DNA from: Plectrocnemia conspersa
Lineage: Eukaryota > Arthropoda > Insecta > Trichoptera > Polycentropodidae
Direction of reading: 5' to 3'
Assembly: GCA_009617715.1 (NCBI GenBank)
Contig: VTFK01000194.1
Coordinates: 434,001 to 498,000, forward strand
DNA length: 64,000 bases
Made by a program: the position numbers and the translations under genes. The stretch's first letter is position 1. The number at the start of each line of letters is the position of its first letter. This document shows positions 35,626-47,545 of this stretch, one piece after another. The notes beneath the pieces are model-generated. The model was not told the DNA's origin. It saw nothing but the letters and a program-made list of their open reading frames with translations, and did no database searches.

Positions 35626-36454
35626 TTTAAGACTTTTCCATAAATGACTATTTACCTTCATTTTTTCGTAGCGTAAGTAACAGCTCTTGGCATTTTAGGA
35701 CAGTTAAGTTGTCGCCGAAAAATAACGTAGACCCAGCACCGGGGCTTTGCCCTTGCCCTGTTAAGCCCTAAACAAAAGAGGGACCCTATAGATTGAAGCA
35801 CCTATCGCCGCAACCACGAAGCGTCACTTCGTCTAGAGCGCGCCTCGGTTACTCAACGGCATAATTTTTATACTTTATATATTTATGTGTATATAAATAC
35901 AACGATCTATTTTATTACTGATTCTGAATTAAAAACATGTTACTATGAAATTTAGATATGCGTGCAAGAATCAAAAGTGGCCCATGTTGATCGATCATTG
36001 AAAAGAAAAGAGCGAGAGAGAGCACGAGAATGTGGTTGTAAATTTGCAAACGTGTGCACGTGACCTTTCCATTCGCGTAAGTGAGTTTTACTACCGCAGA
36101 TACGCGCGATTACAAGCTCGTACGACGCGACGTGACCACGAATAACGCTTCTAAACACTGAGGCTCGCGACAGAGCGAAAAAATCATACGCGGTATTCGT
36201 AATAAACATTCAAATCAGACTAGAATTTTAAATAAATATCATTTAATGAAACAGAAATATTAAAAAAAAAATACCACAAACTGGCCAACATTTGCCCCTC
36301 CCTAGATATTTTTTTAATTGAATCGGAACAAAACCCGAGATGAGAAAAATAACGTTTCGTAACCCCGGTAAAAATGTTACAGAGAATGTGTATTTATCGG
36401 TGGTTATATTTTCATTAGTGAAATGCAAATACATTTTCACCAGTAGATTTAATT

Positions 36455-37145
36455 TAACTGATAAGCGCTTGTGAAATTATATGCTATAAAATGTACACGT
36501 AAAAAACTATATTTGACAGATGTGAAACGTCCATTTTCTGTTTAAACCCAAACCCAACCAAATGAAAGTTCTAATACCATTGTATATATAAATTAACGAA
36601 AATATAATTTTACTTGTGAGCGCTAGTGAAATTATATGCTGCTCTAAAATATATATAAAACTCAATTTGAAAGATGCGAAACGTACATTTGCTGCTTAAA
36701 CACAAAAATAACCTACACAAATTATCTAAACCCAACTTAACTTAATGAAAGTTTTAAAACTAATCATATTCCAAACTACAAACTCATCTTTCAAGAAGTA
36801 CAGATTGCCATATTGCTCCATAGTTAGTCTGCACTTCAATATAACATTATGTTTTAAAAAGATGATAACTAACTACTACGGACTTCTGATATGAAAGTAT
36901 TGGTTAAATGTATTTAAAACGAATTTTGGTCAATAGGAGGGCGCATAAACAATCATCACTTCTCAGAAAAGCAATAAAATCGTGTCGGCGGCGACGGCAC
37001 GATTTTATTGCTTTTGACGTGGATTTTTGACTTCTGAGAAGGGATTAATGTTTTTTGCGCTTTCCTATTGGTCAAAATTCGGTTTAGATGCTTCATTCAA
37101 TTCTCATATGCTATAAGTCGTAATATTGTTATAAAAAGTCTCAGA
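36455..37145 (-). mobile_element. Tc1-derived foldback repeat (copy 2, inverted)
   Basis: The foldback core at about 36,915-37,095 has both arms with AGCAATAAAATCGTG and its complement around a short GC-rich centre. The left arm lost the block between TCTCAGAA and AAGCAATAAAATC. The tail, with the complement of GTTTGGGTTTAAACAG and TATAATTTCACTAGCGCTCA, extends left to about 36,455. Order and orientation are the mirror of 5,515-6,175. Confidence 0.65.
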
Positions 37146-37154
37146 GCGTTACTT

Positions 37155-37310
37155 CTGCGACGGCACGATTTTATTGCTTTTGACGTAGATTTTTGATTTC
37201 TGAGAAGGGATAATTGTTTTTTGCACTCTTTTATTCTTCAAAATTCGTTTTAGCTTTATTTAAGTAGTAATATTGTTAGCGTTTACGGCACGATTTTATT
37301 AAGAAAAATG
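37155..37310. mobile_element. Partial extra copy of the foldback arm
   Basis: Directly after copy 2, the sequence GACGGCACGATTTTATTGCT and TTTTGACGTAGATTTTTGAT repeats the right arm again, and GGCACGATTTTATT appears once more near 37,285. It suggests a nested insertion or tandem duplication of arms. Confidence 0.55.
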
Positions 37311-39499
37311 CGTTTCATTTAATGAAGTGCTATGAATTAAAAACACGACCAGACTGACTAACTTTTGCCCTCCCCTGGAAGAAGCTGAAATGACGTCCCT
37401 GAATTAAATTCGAAAATACCAATACATTTGATGAGCAATTATAACATTCTAAAGACGGCAGATGCTTTTTAAAAAACACATAACAGAAGATAATTAGCCG
37501 TTTCGAGTTCGAGGCAACCTGTCCGAAATTATCTAAGATTCGATGTAGGCAGATGGTTCAATGTTGAAAACATTGAAGTGAGTACAGCTGGTCGAACAGG
37601 ACATTAGACCGCGTCACGCAGTTTGAATCAAACCACAGTTTGCGTTCAATCAGTTCACAAACGGATGAATGACGGTGGCTCAGTTTCGGCTGAACAAATT
37701 ACGTTTTTTTTCAGAAGGTCGAAATAACATTGCTATGATACTGGAAGGCAAAGCGCTTCGGACAATATGTATGTAAAAATAAATATAAAGCGCGCGAAGA
37801 CATAACATAGTTTGCTCAGGTGGCTCTTGCTGGACAAGCGTGGCTTAAGTTCGATGCAAACATATCAAACATTAAAAGGGGGTTCACACAAATAGCACCC
37901 AAGAGTGCAGCAGTTACGCTATGACAATGGAACCGATTGTACAGATGTTCAACATGGATACGTGCGACAAATCAAAACATTCGATTTGTTGAATGACTGA
38001 TTTTCAGTCAATGCGATTGCGCAATGAGGCGATAACGCGATGATAGTCTAAATTGTTACATTCGGTGTTTTTCAAAAAATCTTCTTTGACTGCAGACACA
38101 CTTATGTCATATAATGCTTTGTAATAATGAGCGATGACACTAGTGCGTTCAAATCTAATCAAGAGTAGAATTATCCGTATCAAAATAAATATATATTTAG
38201 CGCAGTACAATCAAACTGCACCATATTCGGCGAGCTTCTTTGTGGTATATCCGGACGAAACTCAATACGACAAAGTCATTGAAAGGGCTTCTATTGTTTC
38301 CCAACAGGCACGACACATGGTCAGTGCAGAAAACTATTCGTCTGTTGAATATTCGCTTCGGCGTGAAGACGGACACCAGATGACATCGATCGAGGATACG
38401 GTTTCCGAGCAGATGTGTTTCTTCGACCGAGCCATTAGAAAGGTGCGGTGTGCGAAAAACAACACCAAAAAAAAACCGTAAATTTGACAGCTGACCTCAT
38501 TTCCATAACACATCGTGTCCACACACAACATACTACTCTATCAGCACTACTATAATCGCTAAAAATATTTACGTCCCACAACTTCCACGAGTTGTATGTT
38601 TGTTTGTTATTCAACGTATAAAATTGTACACTAGTAACAAGAAGACGTTCCAATTATTAAATTCGCCTTGACCTATCGAGACCCTACGATCCATACCTCA
38701 GAAGAAAAATGTTATTTTTTTGAGTCAAACATTGAGAGCGATTGTATATAAATTTAAATACATGCCCAAAAACAACGCGAGTTTATCTTCTGAAGCATTA
38801 GATAAAATTAAAAAAACGCGCTTTATCATTCAATCAATCACTTGATATACTTGACAAACATTTACCCCCCATAATGCACCCATAAAAAAACCACTCCAAA
38901 CACGATCTATACATCCACTTACCCGATAAATATTTATGTTTCGGGTATCTTATCGATTCTTGAAGGGTATTTACAGTCCGTCCAAGATGTGAACGCTCAT
39001 TGACACAGTATTAGTGAGAAATATAATAGGGTGACCATGTGAAATTACACGTTCAATTTGTTGAGGAAAATGTAAAATGTCACTTTCTTACTTATTTTGT
39101 TTATTTATATGCATATTTAACTCAAAAAAACATGATAGCAGTTTTGAAATCACTTTATTAATTTATAATAAAAATTATAATTTTTAATTCAATTTCCAAC
39201 GAATGGTCACCCTATCCTTAAAACAGCCCTAATTCAGCATTGGTAAAGTTCTCCTATCGGTGTAAACAAATTCGCGGAAAATTGTATATACGTACACGCA
39301 CCCTTATTTCTAACACAACGATGATGGGCGTTGATATGCGTGGGTGCCAGCGATAAAAAAAGCAACTAACTTATTTGTTTTTGGGGCAGGTTAGAACATG
39401 AATATGTGTATCGTCATCTTCGCTTGTGCTATTCGACAAGACAAAGTTCGAGGACCGTAAATTGGTAACGACCAGCTTCGATAAAAAAAAAATAAAACG

Positions 39500-39950
39500 A
39501 TCAGATTCACGCATTGCGAACGCCTCACGCACGAACCGTATTAATATACAATCTTCTCATCTACTCGATGATCGTGATTAGTCAGGTAGTTTGGTGGTGT
39601 AGTGGATGTAACAACATAAACAGAACGCAGAGGGGTCACTACACTCCTCGCTCGGTTTCCGTTCCTCTTCGGCGTTCGTTGGCTCCCTCTCTCGAAACTA
39701 ATCACTACGCACGAGCGAGCGCGTGATATCATCCAAGACAACACAAAACACGACAAAGGATCGGGTTTGGGCCCGCGTATCCCGGGGCCGAGAGCGAGAT
39801 GATGACGACCGGTGACCGGTGTGTGTCGAGGTGGTTCACCTTGCTAGTGACCATTCAACTTCTTACAGGATATGTACGCACGTACCCTGCGGGGTTGGAC
39901 GCCACCGAACGCCGCCTACTGGTCGCGAAGGGACTTTGACGTGACGTAAA
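39500..39950. promoter_or_regulatory. CpG-richer island, possible promoter or 5' exon
   Basis: Base composition shifts from AT-rich to GC/CpG-rich, with blocks such as GGGCCCGCGTATCCCGGGGC and a palindromic ACCGGTGACCGGT. No conserved frame is found. It may be a regulatory element or alternative first exon of the minus-strand gene; this rests on composition only. Confidence 0.3.
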
Positions 39951-40537
39951 AAAAACATTCGAGAAGAACTGGACAAAGGCTTCGGATAATTATATACAAC
40001 TAGGAGATCCATCATATTGATAAGCTACGATTTTGACTACATTACAGAGTATAGAGTATGAATTGTCAGTAGAGACTAATGAAGCAAAGTAAAAACCAGA
40101 TGGCAAGAAAATAACCAGTGAGATAAAACAGCCATGGTATATTCATGATATTCCTATCTACTCTTCAAATATTTCAAGAAAAATAGGAAGAACACAAGTA
40201 CGAAACGGGGGCGTCACGAATATAAATCTGTAGGTTTTTATTAGCTACTTATAGTACAAATGTTTGTTCTAAATGGTAGTTCTTCAAAGAAGTTCACTAT
40301 ATCTAAGTATGTTTTATATGCTTCTGTTAATTGATATATTATCGATTTTCAATCATTGCATTTTATTTATTTCCATTATAAAGTTTTGTGAAATAGAACA
40401 CTTATTAAAACCACTTCACCCTTTTATACGCACGGGCGCGTTCAAAATGTTTTTGGCGTTAGACGCATAAACGCACGGGCGCGTGTGAACTCTATATTAA
40501 AAAAAAAATCGTTCTGCATAATACCTTGCGTTACTAC

Positions 40538-41060
40538 GCATTCTCTCATATGTGCGTTTGTATCGAAGACATTTGATCCTCATAAATTAAATAAAAAAAT
40601 GACACTTTACGACAGGGGTGGCCAACCCGCGGCTTGCTTTGAACATTTTTATTTATATATTTTTTATATTTAATTTTTAGTATTATATATTTTTTTACAA
40701 TTAACGTTTAGTATCATTATTATTATATTATCTATGTTCACATGTAGGAATAATACTAAACACAATAATAGTAACTCATTACGTTTTATTTTTCACTCCG
40801 AAAAATGTCTACAGTGTATCAAAATCTAATATGGGGATATATCATTTTATATGTGGCTCGCATTTCCGTTATGATGCATTTCAAAAGTGGTAGCAAGATC
40901 ATTTGGGTTGGCTACCCCTGCTTTACGATGCTAGTATTTTTTTACACGTTTCTATCTATGCATTCTCTCACATGTGCATTCATATTGAAGACATTTACCC
41001 CTCATAAACCAAATAAAAAAACTGACACTTTATGATGCTAGTATTTACTTTACACGACCA
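40538..41060 (+). repeat. Tandem dimer of a 106-bp unit, split by a hAT MITE
   Basis: GCATTCTCTCATATGTGCG at 40,538 recurs as GCATTCTCTCACATGTGCA at 40,960, with matching downstream sequence through TGACACTTTA-GATGCTAGTA. The present spacing is 422 bases. Removing the 308-base MITE and its 8-base duplication leaves 106 bases, the original repeat period. The dimer is therefore older than the insertion. Confidence 0.75.
40613..40920 (+). mobile_element. hAT-type MITE with perfect 8-bp target duplication
   Basis: The 308-base element starts CAGGGGTGGCCAACCC and ends GGGTTGGCTACCCCTG, which are inverted repeats with one mismatch. It is flanked on both sides by CTTTACGA (40,605-40,612 and 40,921-40,928). 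The CAGGGGTNGCCAACC terminus and 8-base duplication are the signature of hAT elements. The interior is AT-rich and has no transposase, so it depends on an element elsewhere. The exact duplication and near-identical ends suggest recent insertion. Confidence 0.88.
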
Positions 41061-41787
41061 GATTGCTTTCATTTCACCCACTTCCATGGACTGCGGAAAT
41101 TATCAAAGACAATTCGAATATATTTGCTTTATTTCTGGATGTCATCATAAATTAGGTAACAAAACAGAAACCATAAGTTTCAATTATTTTCTCAGAAGAT
41201 CTATTCATTCAGAACTGCGTATTATTATAACCAGATGGTAAAATATATTCGTGTAAAATCCACAAAAATCAGAACCAAAATTTAGTTTGTTTGACGCGAA
41301 TGGGGAAAAAATTAGAAGAGACACGCAATACCATTGTCCAGAATGCATTGTTGCTTTATGCGTTACACATTGTTTCAAAAATCGCCATACTGTATTATAA
41401 GGTAATTTTTTTTTATTTGACAACAAAAATTACGTAACATACACACACATACATATGTATTTCTATGTAATGTTAAGAATTTGGATGAAAAGAAACAGCA
41501 AAGGAGGTAACTTAAAATTTTTTATTAATTTAAAAAAAAAAATTTAAAAGTAATAATAATAATAATTATGAATAAATAATTTTAAACTGATTTTTTCATC
41601 ATTCTCATAACACATCACATAATAAATCGCAATAAAAAAAAGGTGATTATTTTTTGACCATTTTTTTTTAAAATAATCCCGAGGATGAAGTGGTTAAATA
41701 TAAAATTCTAAATTCGCTTAAAAAAATTTCACTTGTTTCGAAATTAAACAATACACCTACCTTGTAAATATGATATTATAAAATACA

Positions 41788-41867
41788 TATTCATTTATTA
41801 TTTGAATACATATTTATTAATTATAATATTATAATTAATAAATATGTATTCAAATAATAAATGAATA
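41788..41867. repeat. Perfect 80-bp palindrome with no spacer
   Basis: Every base from 41,788 to 41,827 pairs with the complementary base from 41,867 back to 41,828, checked position by position. The arms contain TCATTTATTATTTGAATACA. The sequence is very AT-rich. Such a cruciform-forming palindrome is usually unstable, so it is either a young foldback or an assembly turn-around artefact. Confidence 0.9.
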
Positions 41868-44800
41868 AAATAAGTAAATATTAACTTACTATTTAATAAA
41901 TATTTAAATGTTAATATTATGTCGCGTTAACGTTTAATCGTGACACTATATTATTTTCAAAAAAATTTACGATACTTTTTTAAACTTCCGATTCTGATTC
42001 CTACAATGTAAAAATTATTATTTTTACTACTATTACTAAAAAACATAAGTTTTAATTATATACAAGACAAAACATATTTTTATATCCAAAATTAATAAAA
42101 ATACGTGCATTAAGTAGTTTATTATTATTATTTAAGAACAAAGTATATTTATTAATAAAACATTTAATAAAATAATTTACACTAAAGCTTATAAAATATA
42201 GTAGGACATCATGTTTATTTAAAAAAAAAGCCACGCCCCATTTTAATGCCTCAAAAGGTACTACCTAGCAATTCATATTGCAGTCCTAAAATTCTTAATT
42301 ATAATATTAAAGCATTATCATCTCTCCAGCTTCGCCTTTCAATCAATTTCTTTTAAGCAAATAAATATTACCACCAACACTAAATAATCGTTCACTTTCA
42401 ATTGCTAAATATGCTAGGGTGAGAAATTCACTTTTGTTGGAATTCCACTTTCCATTTCACGTTTTAAGAAATGTCTTATATTTTGTTCTTGTCTCTTTTT
42501 TAAGCGAAAGTATCGTTTTCGGAATCGGAAATAAGGTTAAAAATACTTCCCATCACTATAAATAATCCCTAAAGCGTCCGTCGTTTTGCTAATAACTTAT
42601 GGTATTACACTAGCAAGGTCGCTGCTAAAATATCGAGCGAGAATAAGATTAATGCATTCGATCGGCGATAAAAAAAGTAAATGTGGCACGATCAACGAGT
42701 GTGGTAAATACGTATGAATTTGTATGAATTGCGTCGAACGATCGTTAAAAATGCATTATTATGTTGATGTTTTGGAAGCTGTCAAGGATGATTGAATATA
42801 TTGCAATATTGAATCTATCTAATTAATTTATAATTGGCGTTGAGAAAACAATTTGTCAGTTGTGCAATTAAATGATTGCGAGCTATCGCTCAGGCCTTGT
42901 TCTACTTGTAAATAACACTATAAACACCCAATAGTAAATAAACATAGTGCTGTGTTTTCGAATCAAATTCAAATGCAATTTTTGGCTACAAATATTGCTT
43001 CAGATGTATGCAGTCGCTTTGGTCACCCAACCTATAAAAACAGACCGAGTTGTTTTGAATTTCATAGTAAATTTAACCTATGGCCAATTTTCCGGAAAAT
43101 TAGGATTAAAAAAAATATAATCCGACTCCCGGGATTCACGTTTAATAATATCAGTGATGTTTATATATTGATGATATTATTCCGTTTTAAATCTTATAAA
43201 AACAATGTCAAGTTTCAAACATTATTACCTGTCCACATCCTCTGTAGAAATTACAGAAATAAAAATATTTTTATATGAATCTGGGAATCAAAGCAGTCAG
43301 TATAAAAACCGGTGACATATATTTTTTATTGATAAAAAAATTAGTTTTCGTTTCTATTGTTTTAAATAAAGAAATAATTAATGTGTTTTTTTTTTATTTT
43401 TCAATAAAAATGCTTAAAAATCCCTGTTTCCGGGATTTAAAAAAAATGCTCGGGAATAGCATTTTTTTAGCAAGACGTATAGCATAAAATAGCAATCATT
43501 GTGTATGTTACAATAAAAGCGTGTTTTGAGCACGGACAGCGGACAGACACATCTGCGGTTTTTCACACCACACACGAACGGATTTGTCCGCCAGACATTC
43601 ACCTCGGACAGATCCGTGCATGTGTGTATCACTAGTAAAAATATATTTCACTAACATTTCAGTGAAATCATATTAGAATATATATTCATCCACAGGTAGA
43701 TATATATCTCTTCGAGTGAAAATATAATTTGACAGGTGCTATTGTATGCTGCTTTAAACTGGCGCGAAACGTGTAAAAAAGCGACGCAAGTGGTGGTATT
43801 CAACTGACAGCTGTGAACGCCACCAGCGAATTTCACTTCAAAAAATAGTGGTAGCGAAACACACATCGCATGTTAAGGCCAAAATGTACGTGTACCGGAT
43901 CATCGATGCAATGATATTGATCAGTGAAAATATAAATAAATTATTTGATACATTTTAACTGGTTCAATCACCGAAAAAAAGATACAGTTGCGAAACGTTC
44001 ATTTGCTGTTCAAACCCAACTTCATCCAACGTGAGCTCTAAAACTAATTATAGTTTTTCAACTTTCACTAGATAAGGTTTGGGTTTGAACAACGTATAAT
44101 TTCAGTAGCGCCTATTGAAATATACATTGTATATCTACCGGTGAAAATATATTCGGATATGATACCACTGAAACAGTAGTGAAATAAACACATATTTTTC
44201 GATAACCATATACATATGAATTGATAGATCAATTCAATACTCTTGGACTCAGAAATTCTCTGATTAGGATATTGTTTCCAACATCAATGAACTTAAACCG
44301 AAGAGCGTACAATGTATTCGTTGACGCGATGACATTCATATAGCTCGGTTTTTACCTGAAATTGATTAGGGTTACCACAATCATGCAACGTGGGGAGTCT
44401 TATATTGTTACAATTCACGACGAGCGAGGGTTTAAAGCCCTTCATTGATCTAATTATAGAGCGGCATTGAGCTTAGAAAAAAATTTCATAAATCAAATGA
44501 CATTTTCGATAGACTAAATCACAAAGGCAACGGTGCGATTATAAGCGTCTGTAAAAAAACAACAACAACCGAACCAAGACAGCATCATTCGCATCCGAGG
44601 CGAATCGAACATTAATGTGGCGATAAATAACCAGCTCGGCTACTGGTATTATCTGTAGCGTTCAGACGGACACCCGCGGGGCGGATTTAATTGCAAAACG
44701 AGATTTTATTTATGATGGAATAACGCTAAAAAAAGGGATGTTTACTGCCCGATTACGTCCAAAGAATGGAATGAAAGGGAATACACTGCTACCGAGATGC

Positions 44801-45653
44801 TGCCGACACAATGGGCCGCAACCTAGGTCAAAAACGGTATCAATCGCATGGCAATGGTCGGTTACTGCGATATATGCATCACAATGGGAGATACTAGTAA
44901 AACTGGACGCTGAGATGATGTCCCCCCCGTGGGCTCAGGACAACGTCGGAGATTATGCAACAATGGGAACAATCCCATTCATACGTTTGTTAACGTGGAA
45001 TCGTTTTACACGCGGCGTTATTCAAATTGTCGCGTTGTACATTATGTATGCATGTGTAATTAACGTCCGTTATCGATTAAATTTGCATCAATTCGCCCTT
45101 TCTTGCGTGTATTTCTCTTTTTCTCTCGCTACTACCCAATGCCAAGAACATAAATAATGATATATGAAAAATGTTATCTCAGTCGGACGACTCGTATGTT
45201 GTTGTAATAAATCATTTCGACATGAATGCAGCGAGACTTTCTTAAAGATCAATCAATCAATCAATCATTCGTCCAATACCAGATAAACGCAATAGTCGTA
45301 AAAGCGAGCGTGTGAATAATATAATGAGATAAAAAATATGCAACAGCCCGATTCCGGTCGGTTGGTCACCCCTGGAATCAAGGGGTGCGTTTATAAAAAT
45401 CAAAACCGTGAGAAACAACGGAGCGATGTGTGTCCGATTGCGGATTCCGGTTATAATGAAAAAAAACAACTATTTGGGCCATATAATTAAAATACGTACG
45501 AGTACAATATAAAGCGCTGTTTTACGATCTAGTAACTTTATAGGTATGCGTCAAACGCATAAACATGGGAAATCTAAAAGCTTCCCTTATCTACACAGGT
45601 TAATCATAATAATACAATTAAATTATCAACATAACCAAAGAATGTTAATATTA
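41868..45653. other. AT-rich stretch with old repeats, no gene supported
   Basis: Poly-A and poly-T rich sequence to 42.9 kb, then a patch of the Tc1-associated tail repeat (43,650-44,220) and a GC-richer block at 44,640-45,160. The 139-codon frame at 44,738-45,157 has no recognisable domain and is not called. A short (AATC)n run lies at about 45,250. Confidence 0.4.
43650..44220. repeat. Tail fragments of the Tc1-associated repeat family
   Basis: Blocks shared with 5,930-6,175 and 56,980-57,310: GGTTTGGGTTTGAACAACG, GCGAAACGTTCATTTGCTGT and several forms of CACCGGTGAAAATATATTC. Both orientations occur, as if fragments were rearranged. The foldback core is missing. Confidence 0.5.
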
Positions 45654-46778
45654 CAGGCGGCCCTCGACTTTCGGACGTTTGACTTTCTCACAATTCGCTA
45701 TTTCGCACATTTAAAAAAAAAACAATCTTTTAAAATTTAATTTTTTTTTTTAAAAATAAATAAAATAAAATATAAACACGAGTGAGAAATGGAAAAACTT
45801 GTGTTGATACGAACAAAAATAAATCAAGGACTCATAAACTTCACACGATTCAAGACAAAGATGGAAATTATTAGACGTTCTGATAGCGGTGAATCTTTTG
45901 CTTCAATCACACGTTCGTATGATACAAACAAGTCTACGATATGTTCAATTTTGCAAAATAAAAATATAATTAAGAAATACGCTCAAAATTGTGGAAAATA
46001 AAGATATATTTCCGCAATCTTTAAAGATATGTTTCCAAAAAAACACAGCAAAAAAAACATGGATAAAATGGAAAATCTTTGTCATCGTGGATCGATGACC
46101 AACATCAAAAAGATGTCTCTCTGAGTATTTCAATTATTCAAGCAAAAGCTCTTAGTTTGCACATAGATTGGAAGGATAGATTAAAAACATATTTTAACAC
46201 AGTTTTTCAAGCAAGTAACGGTTGATTTTATAATTTTAAAATGAGGTATTCTTTTCATAATAATAAATTTACTAGAGAATCGGCTGATACGGATAAAGAT
46301 GCTGCAAAAGAATTTATTTCCTAATAATCCAAAATTATTGAAGATGGAGAATATTCCTCTAGCCAAATATTTAATGTAGATGAGAAAGGTTTATTTTGGA
46401 AAACTCTTTAACAATGAAAAATATGAATGAAGCCTTCACGCACCTTGACAAATTTTTAAATATTATTGAAGATTGTGATTCCAATGGAGAACGCATATCT
46501 CAAGTGCGTAGGGCGATCAATGAAAACATAGCATGTTATAAAATACTATATGAAGAAAAGAATAGTGGAAAACAGTTCACTCTTGATAACTTTTCAAAGG
46601 AAACACCCACAAACCCCCCTTAAACGTCTCTTAAACGCCTCTTAAACATCTTATATTTACTTGATAAATAAATATTTTAAAATACACACAATTTAAATTT
46701 TTTTACTTCCCTCGGCTTTCGTACATTCAACATTGGCACCATTGGAACCAATTATGTGCGAAAGTCGAGGGCCACCTG
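45654..46778 (+). mobile_element. Tigger/pogo-like element with internal deletion (copy 1)
   Basis: Terminal repeats CAGGCGGCCCTCGACTTTCG and the complement of CGAAAGTCGAGGGCCACCTG match at 19 of 20 positions and are flanked by TA on each side (45,652-45,653; 46,779-46,780). Length 1,125 bases, much shorter than an autonomous element of this class. A 70-codon frame at 45,789-46,001 encodes an HTH of the CENP-B/psq type (KMEIIRRSDSGESFASITRS, then STICSILQNK). A later scrap reads FNVDEKGLFWK in a shifted frame near 46,370-46,405, the first catalytic-Asp region. The DDE core after it is deleted, so the element is non-autonomous. Confidence 0.82.
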
Positions 46779-46854
46779 TATGTTACCAGCGTATTTTATT
46801 AAGAAATAAATATGTATAATACATAGTTTTAATACTAGTTTTCTAAAGGTGCGT

Positions 46855-47065
46855 GAGTATTAATGATATTTAAATCTCGAGATTCATCGCGATGAAAACT
46901 TACTGTTCGAAATTTCTGCTGTGATACTCCAACCATAGTCACGATTTTTTAAGCAAATTTTGAGTTGCTTAAAAATGCTGACCATGGCTGAAGTATCACA
47001 GTCGAAATATAGAAGAGTAAGTTCACATCGCGATTAATCCCGAGATTTAAATAATATTAATACTC
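46855..47065. mobile_element. Foldback element adjoining the Tigger copy
   Basis: The left arm runs from GAGTATTAATGATATTTAAA through ATCGCGATGAAAACTTACTG to GTGATACTCCAACCATAGTC; the right arm mirrors it, ending ATTAATACTC. Pairing is good over nearly 100 bases per arm with a short centre. Between 47,100 and 47,190 a further partial right arm (GTAGCACAGCCGAAATATCG) is present. Confidence 0.65.
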
Positions 47066-47199
47066 GTAACCCTCTAAAAAAACATATTATAAACTTCTAC
47101 GGGAAGAATTTTTACAGTTGCTGAAAATTCGTGAGTAGCACAGCCGAAATATCGAACTATAAGTTCAGATTTAAATAATATTTAATACTATTCGTATAC

Positions 47200-47543
47200 A
47201 GCTGTGGCCAATTGAAAGATTCATATAGGCAATATTTCACGAATTCTATTATTTATATGTATTATTTCCTTAAAACTTGTTCTATTGCATTTTTTTATGA
47301 TCAAGTGCAAGCGCGCACGTGTTGTGTTGGAGGCTCGCCATTATGCACTTGCTAGGACTTTTCCAGAAGTGACGCAAATATACATTCCTAAATTTTACAA
47401 TACCCGTATTAATGGAAAACGAAAGTTAACAATTATAATTATCCACTATAAATTCAAAAACGTGTAAAAAATGCATCAAAGTTGATAAAATAATCAAAAT
47501 ACGTATAAGAACCGCCATATCAACTTTCAATAGGCCACAGCTG
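47200..47543. mobile_element. 344-bp TIR element with TA target sites
   Basis: The ends are CAGCTGTGGCCAATTGAAAG and the complement of CTTTCAATAGGCCACAGCTG, identical but for one base, with TA at 47,198-47,199 and 47,544-47,545. This fits a Tc1/mariner-class MITE. The 60-codon frame inside has no transposase motif that I recognise. Confidence 0.75.
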
Positions 47544-47545
47544 TA

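Larger units (their letters stand above)
34740..40537 (-). other. Intron or 5' region of the minus-strand gene, repeat-bearing
   Basis: No further coding exon could be supported. The stretch includes an inverted copy of the intron-3 repeat, a Tc1-derived foldback copy, a GC-richer patch at about 35,690-35,850 and a CpG-richer island near 39.5-39.95 kb. Open frames such as 38,134-38,481 lack any recognisable domain. Confidence 0.4.

Noticed and set aside
38134..38481. A 115-codon open frame with a fairly balanced composition
   Set aside because: No motif I can name, no partner exons, and a competing open frame on the other strand. Possibly an old transposon scrap.
44738..45157. A 139-codon open frame
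   Set aside because: Long for the region, but no domain, no splice context, and the base composition does not shift at the frame ends. Could be chance in a GC-richer patch.
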